DNA of 64,000 nucleotides from SZUA-309 sp965215995 (lineage in GTDB: Bacteria > Pseudomonadota > Gammaproteobacteria > Pseudomonadales > Azotimanducaceae), in the NCBI GenBank assembly GCA_965215995.1, contig OZ244128.1, positions 3,596,001 through 3,660,000 of the forward strand. Reading direction: 5' to 3'. Positions 23,584 through 31,908 of the stretch are shown piece after piece. Position 1 is the stretch's first letter. The number at the start of each line of letters is the position of its first letter. The notes below the pieces were generated by a model that was given only the letters and a program-made list of their open reading frames with translations, had not been told where the DNA came from and searched no databases. The position numbers and the translations under genes were made by a program.

Positions 23584-24768
23584 ATGGCTGAGCAAGGGCA
23601 ATATCCGCTCGACGGTCTGAGAGTGCTGGATTTTTCCCGCGTGCTGGCAGGACCGTTCGCCGGGCGAATGCTGTCGGACCTGGGTGCCGACGTGGTCAAG
23701 ATCGAACCACCGGATGGGGATGTGACCCGGCTCTGGGGCAAGGTGGCAGGCGGTGTGCCCGGTTACTACCACCAGCAGAATGCCGGTAAAAGGAACCTCT
23801 GCATCGACCTCAGGGCAGACGGTGCCAAAGAGCTGGTCTACCAGCTCGTGAGGAGTGCCGACATCCTGATAGAGAACTACCGGCCGGATGTGATGGGCCG
23901 GCTGGGTCTCGACTACGAGACCCTCTCTGAGCACAACCCACGTCTCATCATGCTTTCCATCTCGGGATTCGGGCACGGCGGTCCGGAATCTCATCGGCCC
24001 GCCTATGCGCCGATCGTGCACGCGGAGGCTGGGCTGATGGATCGGCAGGCACGGCGCAGCGGAATTGCACCGACCGATCTGCCATTGTCCGTGGCCGACA
24101 CCAACGCCTCGCTGCACGGGCTGGTAGGCGTGCTCTCGGCTGTGATTCAGCGGGAGCGGACGGGCGTCGGTCAGCACATCGACATCGCCATGATGGACGC
24201 CACCATCGCCACCGACGATCAGATGCACTACGACCTGGAGGATTCGGAACACACCGGCCCGTTGAGAAACGACACCTGGGAGACTGGCGCGGGGACGATT
24301 CTGCTCTCGGCAGACTTCCGATTCCTCTGGAAGCAACTGGTTGCGGTCTACGGTGTGGAGGATCCCGCCGGACCGGAAGCAGAGCTCGAGGAGAAGATCC
24401 GCCTTCGTCGTGCCTGGGTGGATGCATTCATGCGCGGGCTTGCCGATTGGGACGCTGTCGAGGAGGCGTTGGCGAAGATGAATCTGGCCTGGGGGCAGGT
24501 ACGCCATGCGGCAACCATGCCGGACCAGCCTACCATCAGTGCCAGAGGTGCTGTTGTTCAGGTGGACGATCGGCAAGGGGGCACCCGACCGATTACTCAG
24601 TCCCCCTATCGCTTCTCCGGGGCAGTTAGCGGCGTTCGGGGGCCGGCACCGCATCGAGGCGAGCACAATCGGACGGTGCTCGCCGACTGGCTCGGGCTGT
24701 CAGCGGCAGAGGTTGCGGAGCTGGAAGCGCGGCAGGTCCTGCAGCGGGATGAGACGCTGGTGGAATGA
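23584..24768 (+). CDS. CaiB/BaiF CoA-transferase
   Basis: Class III CoA-transferase of 394 residues. ATG at 23584 preceded by GAGGAGGGG. Landmarks: LDFSRVLAGPFAGRMLSDLGADVVKIE, NAGKRNLCIDLRADGAKEL, ISGFGHGGPESHRPAYAPI, and the catalytic position IDIAMMDATIA with Asp intact. The C-terminal half has the usual VRHAATMPDQPTISARG and APHRGEHNRTVLADWLG. No partner enzyme is adjacent, so the donor and acceptor are unknown. Confidence 0.87.
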   Translation: MAEQGQYPLDGLRVLDFSRVLAGPFAGRMLSDLGADVVKIEPPDGDVTRLWGKVAGGVPGYYHQQNAGKRNLCIDLRADGAKELVYQLVRSADILIENYRPDVMGRLGLDYETLSEHNPRLIMLSISGFGHGGPESHRPAYAPIVHAEAGLMDRQARRSGIAPTDLPLSVADTNASLHGLVGVLSAVIQRERTGVGQHIDIAMMDATIATDDQMHYDLEDSEHTGPLRNDTWETGAGTILLSADFRFLWKQLVAVYGVEDPAGPEAELEEKIRLRRAWVDAFMRGLADWDAVEEALAKMNLAWGQVRHAATMPDQPTISARGAVVQVDDRQGGTRPITQSPYRFSGAVSGVRGPAPHRGEHNRTVLADWLGLSAAEVAELEARQVLQRDETLVE

Positions 24769-24775
24769 ATCCGGA

Positions 24776-25051
24776 TCAGTCCGGGCAAGCACCAGGCAGC
24801 CAGCCGACGACTTCAACCTTGCTGCAGGCGACGCACCCGTTTGAGTAGGTTTGCCGACTGCCATCGTCGTGCACGCCGCAGACGGGTGCGTAGTTTTGCG
24901 GGCAGATCTCCGGCCGGGGCGCGGTGCAGAGGTTCAGGCCAGGAATGTCTTCCGTATCTGCCGCCGTATCTTCGACCGGTTGCCCACCGGTCTGACCGCA
25001 GCCGGACAGAAGCAGCACGAGCGTTGATGTGACGATCAGATTGCGGGTCAT
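24776..25051 (-). CDS. Kazal-domain lipoprotein
   Basis: Protein of 91 residues starting at ATG 25051, with a lipoprotein signal ending LLLSGC (lipidated Cys18) and, after an acidic Asp/Glu/Thr linker, a Kazal-type Cys pattern: LCTAPRPEICPQNYAPVCG, TYSNGCVA and a final Cys near the end. Kazal domains normally inhibit serine proteases; in bacteria most are unstudied. The domain is anchored to the membrane surface in the periplasm or outside. Convergent with the CoA-transferase. Confidence 0.8.
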   Translation of the reverse strand: MTRNLIVTSTLVLLLSGCGQTGGQPVEDTAADTEDIPGLNLCTAPRPEICPQNYAPVCGVHDDGSRQTYSNGCVACSKVEVVGWLPGACPD

Positions 25052-25126
25052 GACGGGCTCCGGTTGTGGTGGTGGCGTCGCTGTGGGCGATAATGCGCAA
25101 GTGGAAACCGATAGGGAAGGGACCTC

Positions 25127-25906
25127 ATGCCTTATGCAGACAGCGCGGGCACGCAAATCTACTTCGAGTCGCAGGGATCGGGAGATGCCGTTCTCTTCGC
25201 GCACGGCGCGGGCGGAAACGCCGGGATCTGGTTCGAGCAGGTGGCGGCATTCTCGGATCGCTACCAGTGCATCAGCTTCGATCACCGCACCTTTGCCCGC
25301 TCCTCCGCAGACCCAACGACCCTATCTCCCGCACAGTTCCGTGATGATGCGCTTGCCGTGCTCGACGCGGTGGGGGTAGAGCAAGCACATGTGGTGGCTC
25401 AGTCCATGGGTGGTTGGACAGCACTGCGAATGCTCCTCGATACGCCGGAGCGTGTTCGTTCCGTGGTCATGAGCGGCACGCCGGGCGGACTGCACAACCC
25501 CCAACCCACTGAGTCGGCCAGAAACCTCACCGCCAACGATGACCGGGGCACCAGCGGGGTGATGGCGACCATGTCGAAAGCCACAGCGAAAGACCCGGCC
25601 CGGATGCAGCTCTATCAGTCGATCAATGCCTTCAACACAGAGTTCACGATGACGAGCTTGATGAGCCTTGGCGCGCCCGAGTTCATCATCACCAGCGACA
25701 TGGTTGCAGGTGTGTCGCAACCCGTGCTCTTCATCGCCGGTGACGAGGACCCTCTGTTCCCAGCCGATTTGCTCGGAAGCTACGTACCCTGGTTTCCAGA
25801 TGCCCGACTGGAAGTGGTGAAAGATGCTGGTCACTCGCCCTATTTCGAGCAGCCCGAAGTGTTCAACCGGCTTCTGGAAGACTTCCTGATTCGCGGCAAC
25901 GGCTGA
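25127..25906 (+). CDS. alpha/beta hydrolase
   Basis: Alpha/beta hydrolase of 259 residues. Oxyanion-hole HGAGGN at 26-31; nucleophile elbow AQSMGGW with Ser93; acid in AGDEDPLF near 208; catalytic His in DAGHSPYFEQP near 236. No signal peptide, so cytoplasmic. The ATG follows AAGGGACC. The next gene starts one base after its stop, indicating co-transcription. Substrate unknown. Confidence 0.88.
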   Translation: MPYADSAGTQIYFESQGSGDAVLFAHGAGGNAGIWFEQVAAFSDRYQCISFDHRTFARSSADPTTLSPAQFRDDALAVLDAVGVEQAHVVAQSMGGWTALRMLLDTPERVRSVVMSGTPGGLHNPQPTESARNLTANDDRGTSGVMATMSKATAKDPARMQLYQSINAFNTEFTMTSLMSLGAPEFIITSDMVAGVSQPVLFIAGDEDPLFPADLLGSYVPWFPDARLEVVKDAGHSPYFEQPEVFNRLLEDFLIRGNG

Positions 25907-26665
25907 GTGGCGACACTCGTTGTCCAGTCTCACCGCTCGCCGTTACCGGCAGCCTGGTACGAGTGTTGCGTTGACTCCGTCCGTCACTGGTCGCAAGCCA
26001 GAGGCTTTGAATATCGCTGGATGGGCGACGAGATCTTCGATCGGCTGCCGGGTGAGCTCGGATCGAAACTGGCCAACGAGCCCGTGGTGGCTTCCGATCT
26101 GGCCCGATTGATCGTGCTGCAGGAGGCGCTTGCAGAGGGTATCGGGCGAGCCATCTGGGTGGATGCGGACGTGTTCGTGATCAACCCGAGAACATTCGAG
26201 CTGCCTGCAGCGGATGCTCTGTTCGGAAGGGAAGTCTGGGTGCAGCAGCACGGTGACAACGGGCGGAAGCTGAAAACCTATCGCAGGATTCACAACGCCT
26301 TCATGGCGTTCGTGGCCGGTGAGCCCGTGCTGCCTTTTTACCGAATGAGTGCGGAGCGCATTCTAAGCCGTTACGAGGCGGGCTCAGGTCCGATGGTGCC
26401 GCAGCTCATAGGGCCAAAGCTGCTCACGCTCCTGCACAACGCCATTGGATTCGATGTGCTCGAAGAAGCTGGAATGTTGAGCCCCCTGGTTGCACTAGAT
26501 CTTCTCGCCGGTGGTGGTTCGGCCCTGGATCGCTATCTGAGTGGCTCAGCCGTGTTGCCTCAGGCCATCAACCTCTGCGGTTCCTCCGTTCGCAACGGTG
26601 AGCTGACAGACGAAGAGGTGGCGCAACTGATTGGCCAGCTCGAGACTTCAGGGCTCGGCTGCTAG
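25907..26665 (+). CDS. putative DXD-type glycosyltransferase
   Basis: Protein of 252 residues with a GTG start immediately after the hydrolase stop. An early WMGDEIFDRLP, SDLARLIVL and the metal-binding motif WVDADVFVINP (D86-A-D88) fit retaining glycosyltransferases of the GT32 or capsule type, in which the DXD binds the nucleotide sugar. HNAFMAFVAG follows in the acceptor half. Its neighbour is a convergent polysaccharide deacetylase whose stop shares the palindromic CTAG with this gene. Family assignment is moderate; the product sugar is unknown. Confidence 0.6.
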   Translation: MATLVVQSHRSPLPAAWYECCVDSVRHWSQARGFEYRWMGDEIFDRLPGELGSKLANEPVVASDLARLIVLQEALAEGIGRAIWVDADVFVINPRTFELPAADALFGREVWVQQHGDNGRKLKTYRRIHNAFMAFVAGEPVLPFYRMSAERILSRYEAGSGPMVPQLIGPKLLTLLHNAIGFDVLEEAGMLSPLVALDLLAGGGSALDRYLSGSAVLPQAINLCGSSVRNGELTDEEVAQLIGQLETSGLGC

Positions 26666-27732
26666 CCGTCATACCAGCTGTCGTCTGCCAGAGGCTTGAT
26701 GTAGAGATGAGAGTGCCAGTAGTAGGCGCGCGGAATCGTCGGGTGGGGTGCGGTGCAGGTGTATTTCGTTCGCCCCGGACGCAGCGGCTTGCTCGCTTGA
26801 ATCTGCACCCGCGTCCGATCCTGCCAGGTTACTTCTGCGTTCGGCTGATCAGCGATGAAGCAATTGAAAGTCCCCGGTCGAACTCCGGCTGCTTCGCTGA
26901 TGTTGAGGGTGAGCAACGGTGGACCCGCCTCCGCGGTCAGCAATGAGGCCGGTGCTTCCGAGTCCACGAGCGGCAGATGCTCGGTTCTCAGCTTCTCCGC
27001 CAGGCTCGGCACCGAATCGAAGCCCTTTGCCAATGGAAATCTCGGGATTGCATAAGGACTGGTGCTGGCACCAATGGGGCCCGATTGCTGACCAAAGGAG
27101 ATGAAGCCGAGTGACTGCATGAGTTTGGCGACCTCCACGCTGAACTCTCCATAAGGATAGGCGAAGAAGCGGAGTGGGGTTTCGAGTTCTTCCTCGAGAC
27201 GCGTGTGTGCACCGATCACCTCGCGCGCCAACCGTTCCAGATAATTCTGCGGGGAATCGTCGTCCCTGCGCCTAACCATGTGCTCGTGAGTCAGCGTGTG
27301 GCTGGCGATGGCGGCACCACGGGCTTCCAAGTCGCGCAACTCGTCCCAGCTCAGGTATAGGTTGTAGCCGTCATCCACGTAGTCCGTGCTGACGAAGATC
27401 GTGAACGGCCAGCCTCGCTCGAAAAGTAGAGGTGCGGCGGTCGTGGCGACGCTCCGATAGGCATCATCGAAGGTGATGGCGACCCAGCGGGAGTCAAGCT
27501 CGGCGCCCGAAACAAGCCCATCGACAATCCTGTGCAGCGGGACGACCTCATAACCCTCCTGCTCGAGCAGCGCCAGGTGCTCGGTAAAGGTGGCCGGTGA
27601 GACGCTGGTGGAAGCGGGGGTCTCGTCGGAGACATGATGGTAGAGAAGCACCTTCGGGCTCCCTGCGTAGGCCGATGCCCCCGCCAGCAGGATGATCAGA
27701 AACAGGAGTGCAGTTCGGTGGCTGTAGTTCAT
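26662..27732 (-). CDS. exported polysaccharide deacetylase
   Basis: Exported carbohydrate esterase (NodB/CE4 type) of 356 residues. Signal peptide at 1-23 (LLFLIILLAGASAYA). Motifs: LLYHHVS, TFDDAY with D89/D90 (catalytic base and metal), metal-binding SHTLTHEH (H145, H149), and FFAYPYGEF. The C-terminal 100 residues form an extra beta-rich domain (TLNISEAAGVRP to the end) resembling a carbohydrate-binding or Ig-like module. It removes N-acetyl groups from a cell-envelope polysaccharide or peptidoglycan. ATGA overlap with the upstream Bax-like gene shows an operon. Confidence 0.88.
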   Translation of the reverse strand: MNYSHRTALLFLIILLAGASAYAGSPKVLLYHHVSDETPASTSVSPATFTEHLALLEQEGYEVVPLHRIVDGLVSGAELDSRWVAITFDDAYRSVATTAAPLLFERGWPFTIFVSTDYVDDGYNLYLSWDELRDLEARGAAIASHTLTHEHMVRRRDDDSPQNYLERLAREVIGAHTRLEEELETPLRFFAYPYGEFSVEVAKLMQSLGFISFGQQSGPIGASTSPYAIPRFPLAKGFDSVPSLAEKLRTEHLPLVDSEAPASLLTAEAGPPLLTLNISEAAGVRPGTFNCFIADQPNAEVTWQDRTRVQIQASKPLRPGRTKYTCTAPHPTIPRAYYWHSHLYIKPLADDSWYDG

Positions 27733-28595
27733 TGAGTTGCCGTCTCCGCACCGGCCGTGTCGGGCTGATTCTGACTTGAGTCGATAGATGGCTCGATGGC
27801 TGCGTCTGCAGTCGCTTCGATCGACACATGGATAGATCTTTGCTTTTGCACTTTTTTATCCAGCCGATTGAAGTGAATGAGTGATTGGATCTCATCCACA
27901 TAGGCCTGTCGGCGCTCCGAATACTGGGTGATCTGTTCTGCCGCTTCGATGCCGTTGAGCGGCTTGTCCAACGCCCGCTGCCGGGCACGGTAGGCTCTGA
28001 ACCCTGCATACTCCGGATGGCTGTTGATGTTGTTCATATAGCTTGCGACGGACGCCTGGGGAGAATCGAAGCGGCGCACTTCGAACTTCGCGCCACTGGC
28101 TCGGGATTCAGGCACCAGACCGCAACCTTTGTTGTAGCAACGCTGACCGAAGTAGTTGTTTCCATCGGCGGCGAAACGCGATGTGCCCCAGGCTGACTCC
28201 TTTGCGGCTTGAGCCAGGGCAAGCGAGCGAGGCACTTCGTCCACATACTGGCGCAGGGCATCGATCTGACGGTCGATGGGCTGATCCGGCGCCACATCGA
28301 AGAACTCGACCTGGGATTCGAGCCAGAGCCGATCCCGTTTGCCGATTGCCCTGCCAGCCTCGTGCTCGCGTGCCAGCGATTCGAGCCGTTGCCGGTCCCG
28401 TTGCCAGCGCCCGTTCTCCGCGACAATCAAGGGGCCCAGGTAGCCGAAAAAAGCTCCTTTGCGCGCCTCTCCGGCCGGGTACAGGGCGAAATCCGGTGCT
28501 CTGGTCTGCCAGCTCTGCCATAGGGGCAGGGCGGCTGCCGCCATCGCCGTCAGCAGGACGACAGCGGCAAGAGTTTTTGAGCGCATGGGTCGCAT
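27729..28595 (-). CDS. bax: Bax-like glucosaminidase-family protein
   Basis: Protein of 288 residues with an N-terminal membrane or signal segment (TLAAVVLLTAMAAAALPL) and the Bax/mannosyl-glycoprotein endo-beta-N-acetylglucosaminidase domain: VPRSLALAQAAKESAWGTSRFA with the catalytic-type Glu133, then NNYFGQRCY, FDSPQASVASYMNNINSHPEY and AEQITQYSERRQAYVDEI. It acts on peptidoglycan. The last 40 residues are acidic, Ser/Thr/Ala-rich and probably disordered. It overlaps the deacetylase by ATGA, and the pairing of a glycan hydrolase with a deacetylase suggests joint cell-wall remodelling. Confidence 0.85.
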   Translation of the reverse strand: MRPMRSKTLAAVVLLTAMAAAALPLWQSWQTRAPDFALYPAGEARKGAFFGYLGPLIVAENGRWQRDRQRLESLAREHEAGRAIGKRDRLWLESQVEFFDVAPDQPIDRQIDALRQYVDEVPRSLALAQAAKESAWGTSRFAADGNNYFGQRCYNKGCGLVPESRASGAKFEVRRFDSPQASVASYMNNINSHPEYAGFRAYRARQRALDKPLNGIEAAEQITQYSERRQAYVDEIQSLIHFNRLDKKVQKQRSIHVSIEATADAAIEPSIDSSQNQPDTAGAETATQ

Positions 28596-28637
28596 GGCGC
28601 TATTGTGCGCTAAATCTCATTGCGAGGCTTTCTACGG

Positions 28638-29807
28638 ATGCCGGGCCAAGACAGGGTTCAACGACTGACTGGCGTACCGCCCATCGGGGTGGATGCCATG
28701 GGCGCGCGGGCGGATGCGGCAGGCGATCCGGCAATCCTGCGCCTGGAGAATCTGGACACTGACCTGCGACCACCGCCGGCGGCGCTGGAAGCGACCCGGA
28801 CGGCGATTGCCGATGATGATGCCAACAGCTACCTGCCGTTTCTGGGTCAGGCAGTGTTACGCGAAGCAGTGGTGGCGCACGTCGAGCGCCTGTCCGGTCA
28901 TGCCTACGACCCGGAAGCCGAGTGCATCGTCGCGGCCGGTGGGTTGAATGGGGTGATGGTGACTCTGAATGCACTGCTTGATCCAGGTGATGAAGTGGTT
29001 GTCACAGATCCCACCTACATAGGTATGCTGAATCGCATCCGGATAGCCGGCGGGGTACCTGTGCAGGTGCCTTTTCAATGGCTGGATGAGACCTGGCAGC
29101 TGGATCTGGATCAGCTTCGGAGTTCCGTAGGAACGAGGACCCGAGCACTTTTCATCATGAATCCTTCGATGCCCAGCGGCGCCTGCCTGAGCGACGAGGC
29201 CTGGACGCTGATCGCCGAGCTCTGCCGGCAGCACGATCTGTGGCTCATCTACAACGCGGCCATGGAGCGCATTCTCTACGATGGCAGGCCCTACCGGCAT
29301 CCGGCGGCGCTGGAGGGTATGCGGGAGCGGACCCTCACCATCGGCAGCGCCTCGAAGGAACTGCGCATGATCGGCTGGCGGGTTGGCTGGGTGATCGGCC
29401 CCGCGGCCATCATGCGGGAGATCGGTCTGGTCAGTATTTCCGATGTGGTGGTGCCGGTCGGGATTGCCCAGAGCGCAGTGGCTGCTGCCCTGGCGGAGCC
29501 CGAACGGGACGTGCTCGATGCAGTGGCGATCTGGCAGGCACGGCGGGATCTGATCGTTGCTGAACTCGAAGGATTGCCCCTGCGCAAACCGGCGGGCAGC
29601 TGGTCCATGCTGCTCGATGCGGGCGCGCTCGGCATGACCGGGGCGGCTGCCTCCAGCCGGCTGTTCGAGCAGGGGAAGGTGGCCGCCACACCCATGGACA
29701 GCTGGGGGGCGGTGCATGGCGCTCAATACGTCCGCCTGGTGTTCAGCAACGAACCCGTAGCGCGGCTGCGAGGCATTGGCGAGCGGTTCCGACGCAGTCT
29801 GTTATGA
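28638..29807 (+). CDS. class I/II PLP-dependent aminotransferase
   Basis: PLP-dependent fold-type I aminotransferase of 389 residues. SYLPFLGQAVLREAV, AGGLNGVMVTLNALLDPGDEVVVTDPTY, NPSMPSGACL, YNAAMERILYDG, and the PLP-lysine motif GSASKELRMIGWRVGW are all present, with VRLVFSNE near the end. I chose the ATG at 28638 with GAGG ten bases upstream; a TTG at 28620 would add six residues. Substrate unknown; stands alone. Confidence 0.87.
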   Translation: MPGQDRVQRLTGVPPIGVDAMGARADAAGDPAILRLENLDTDLRPPPAALEATRTAIADDDANSYLPFLGQAVLREAVVAHVERLSGHAYDPEAECIVAAGGLNGVMVTLNALLDPGDEVVVTDPTYIGMLNRIRIAGGVPVQVPFQWLDETWQLDLDQLRSSVGTRTRALFIMNPSMPSGACLSDEAWTLIAELCRQHDLWLIYNAAMERILYDGRPYRHPAALEGMRERTLTIGSASKELRMIGWRVGWVIGPAAIMREIGLVSISDVVVPVGIAQSAVAAALAEPERDVLDAVAIWQARRDLIVAELEGLPLRKPAGSWSMLLDAGALGMTGAAASSRLFEQGKVAATPMDSWGAVHGAQYVRLVFSNEPVARLRGIGERFRRSLL

Positions 29808-29882
29808 GTGCCCGGTACCTGCCAGCGTCCCTGTGAGATGTGTAAAATCCCCGCCTTTCCCTGAGACAGATCAGTCGTAGTC

Positions 29883-30737
29883 ATGGCAGAACAAAGCACA
29901 GTTTTCGAGGTCAGCCCGCAGAACTTCCAGGCGGACGTGATCGACCGCTCAAAGCAACTGCCCGTGCTGCTGCTTTTCTGGGCCGACCAGGTGGCACCCT
30001 CCGTAGAGACCCGTGACACGCTGGCTCAGCTCACCGCTCAATTTCAAGGCAAGATTCTGCTCGGGCTGGTGGACGTGGCCCAGGATCAGACCCTGGCCCA
30101 GCACCTGCGTGTGCAGGGCCTGCCGAGCATTCGGGTTGTGAAGGACGGACAGCTCGTGGACCAGGTGGACGGCCCGCAGCCGGAGGCTGCCCTGCGCGGC
30201 ATGGTCGAGCAACTCACACTCTCACCGGCCGAGATGTTGAAGGACCAGCTGGCTCTGATGATCGAGCGAGGCGAGCTGGACACCGCCGTCGAGGTGCTGC
30301 AGCAGGCCGTGAACGAAGAGCCGAACAACTTCGCCTTCCGGGTGGAGCTGGCAGACGTGCTGATCATGAAAGACGCTCTGGAGGACGCCCGCACGGTGCT
30401 TGCGAGCATTCCCGAAGACACGGCAGACCGTGATCGACCGGCCAACCGATTGGCCTTCGCCGAAGAAGCCGCGGGCATGGGTGATGCTGCCGCGCTGGAG
30501 TCGGCCGTTGACGCCGATCCGGACGATCTGGAGTCCCGCTACCGGCTGGCCGTGGTCCTCGCCGCCAATCGTCAGTACGAAGGCGCACTCGATCAGTGCA
30601 TGGTCATCCTGCAGCAGGACCGGAAGTTCCGGGATGATATTGGTCGCACCACCATGATCCGCATCTTCACACTGCTGGGTAAAGGCTCAGAGCTGGCAAC
30701 CGCCTACCGCCGGCGGATGTTCAATTTCATGCACTGA
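29883..30737 (+). CDS. cnoX: thioredoxin-like co-chaperone CnoX (YbbN)
   Basis: Protein of 284 residues with an N-terminal thioredoxin fold followed by TPR-like helices, the CnoX/YbbN architecture. The redox site is WADQVAPS (34-40) with no cysteine, so it lacks classical oxidoreductase activity; the cis-Pro loop is GLPSIRVVKDG. The C-terminal half (from about 115) carries repeats such as LQQAVNEEPNNFAFRVELADVL and ALDQCMVILQQD, then the typical C-terminus TAYRRRMFNFMH. E. coli CnoX holds unfolding clients for GroEL and DnaK. Lies upstream of the signalling cluster but separated by 111 bases. Confidence 0.9.
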   Translation: MAEQSTVFEVSPQNFQADVIDRSKQLPVLLLFWADQVAPSVETRDTLAQLTAQFQGKILLGLVDVAQDQTLAQHLRVQGLPSIRVVKDGQLVDQVDGPQPEAALRGMVEQLTLSPAEMLKDQLALMIERGELDTAVEVLQQAVNEEPNNFAFRVELADVLIMKDALEDARTVLASIPEDTADRDRPANRLAFAEEAAGMGDAAALESAVDADPDDLESRYRLAVVLAANRQYEGALDQCMVILQQDRKFRDDIGRTTMIRIFTLLGKGSELATAYRRRMFNFMH

Positions 30738-30848
30738 GTCCGCCTCTCCACCAGGCTACCGATAGCTAAGTGTGATCGATGTCCCATCCGGGGCAGCACC
30801 TATTACCTATGCTTGTCGTTCACGTCTTAACTTGAGGCATGCTGCGAC

Positions 30849-31178
30849 ATGGACGCGCGCGAAGCATCTCAGCTGGTATTGGACTGGCACGACCGGCAGC
30901 TCACGCTGGACGGTGACAACTGCGTGGAGCTCGGTACTGCGGCTGATGCTGATCTGACGATTCCCTGCTCGACCGCATCCCGTTCTCATGCCCATATCGA
31001 GCGCCGTAAGCAGTATTTCGTGCTGGTCGACCACTCCACCAACGGTACCTTCGTGCAGACAGAGGATGAACAGGTGACTTTCCTGCGCCGAGGCGAGCTC
31101 CGGTTGTGGGGCGACGGCTGGATCGCGCTCGGCTCGCCGCTGTCCTCTGAAACCGCCATCCGCTTCCGGCATACCTGA
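30849..31178 (+). CDS. stand-alone FHA-domain protein
   Basis: Protein of 109 residues consisting of one FHA domain. The phosphothreonine-binding residues are present: SRSHAH (R45, S46, H47) and DHSTNGTFV (N65, G66, T67), with VELGTAADADLTI before and LRLWGDGWIALG after. It should bind phosphorylated threonines made by the kinase encoded two genes downstream. It starts the cluster FHA, PP2C, kinase, barrel, with four bases to the next gene. In type VI secretion a larger FHA protein (Fha1) plays the corresponding role. Confidence 0.88.
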   Translation: MDAREASQLVLDWHDRQLTLDGDNCVELGTAADADLTIPCSTASRSHAHIERRKQYFVLVDHSTNGTFVQTEDEQVTFLRRGELRLWGDGWIALGSPLSSETAIRFRHT

Positions 31179-31182
31179 TCTC

Positions 31183-31908
31183 ATGAGCTATCAATGGCAG
31201 GCAGCGCAGGAAAGCCATCGCGGCAACCGGCGCAAGAACAACGAAGACTCGGTGCTCTGCCGTCCGGAGGTGCCGCTGTTCACCGTGGCTGACGGCATGG
31301 GCGGACACATGGCGGGTGATGTGGCCAGTCAGGCCATTACGGATGCCCTGGCGCGGCTGCCGCTGGGTGGCCCGCTCTCCGATGACGTGGACCGGCTGGA
31401 AGACACCCTGCTCTCGGTGAACGACGAGCTGCGCCTGCACTCGCAGAACGAGTGCCGCGGCGGGACCGTTGGTTCCACCGTCGTGACGCTGATCGCCAAA
31501 GAAGAGGTTGGTGTGGTGCTTTGGGCCGGAGACTCTCGCCTCTACCGGCTGCGCAAAGGCCGCCTCGAACAGGTGACCCGGGACCACAACCCGGTCTCCG
31601 ATCTGCTCGATTCCGGTGCGGTGAGCGAGCAGGAAGCACTGGCGGCGGACACCAACATCATCACCCGTGCGGTAGGCGGACAGGCAAATCTGAGCCTGGA
31701 CGTGGCGGTGTTCGATGTGGACGAAGGCGATACGCTCCTGCTGTGCAGCGACGGGCTCTACCGGGAGGTGGACGAGGACGTGCTATGTGCCGCCATGGCC
31801 GGCGAGGACCTGTCAACCGCGGCCGACAGCCTCCTGTCCCGATGCCTGGCGGGCACGGCCAAAGACAACGTATCCCTGGTGCTGGCGAGACCAGAGGTGG
31901 CTGGCTGA
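31183..31908 (+). CDS. PP2C-family Ser/Thr phosphatase (PppA/Stp-like)
   Basis: PP2C phosphatase of 241 residues with all metal-binding landmarks: ED at 21-22 (NNEDSVLCRP), VADGMGGHMAG (D37), WAGDSRLYRLR, LLCSDGLYREV and AKDNVSLVL. Cytoplasmic. It is expected to remove phosphate from the threonine targets of the adjoining kinase and so reset the FHA switch. Its TGA overlaps the kinase ATG (TGATG), so the two are co-translated. Confidence 0.93.
   Translation: MSYQWQAAQESHRGNRRKNNEDSVLCRPEVPLFTVADGMGGHMAGDVASQAITDALARLPLGGPLSDDVDRLEDTLLSVNDELRLHSQNECRGGTVGSTVVTLIAKEEVGVVLWAGDSRLYRLRKGRLEQVTRDHNPVSDLLDSGAVSEQEALAADTNIITRAVGGQANLSLDVAVFDVDEGDTLLLCSDGLYREVDEDVLCAAMAGEDLSTAADSLLSRCLAGTAKDNVSLVLARPEVAG

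Noticed and set aside
23452..24666. Upstream extension of the serine hydrolase frame antisense to the CoA-transferase
   Set aside because: A TTG with perfect SD and signal peptide at 23451 marks the start; the extension only reflects the antisense frame.
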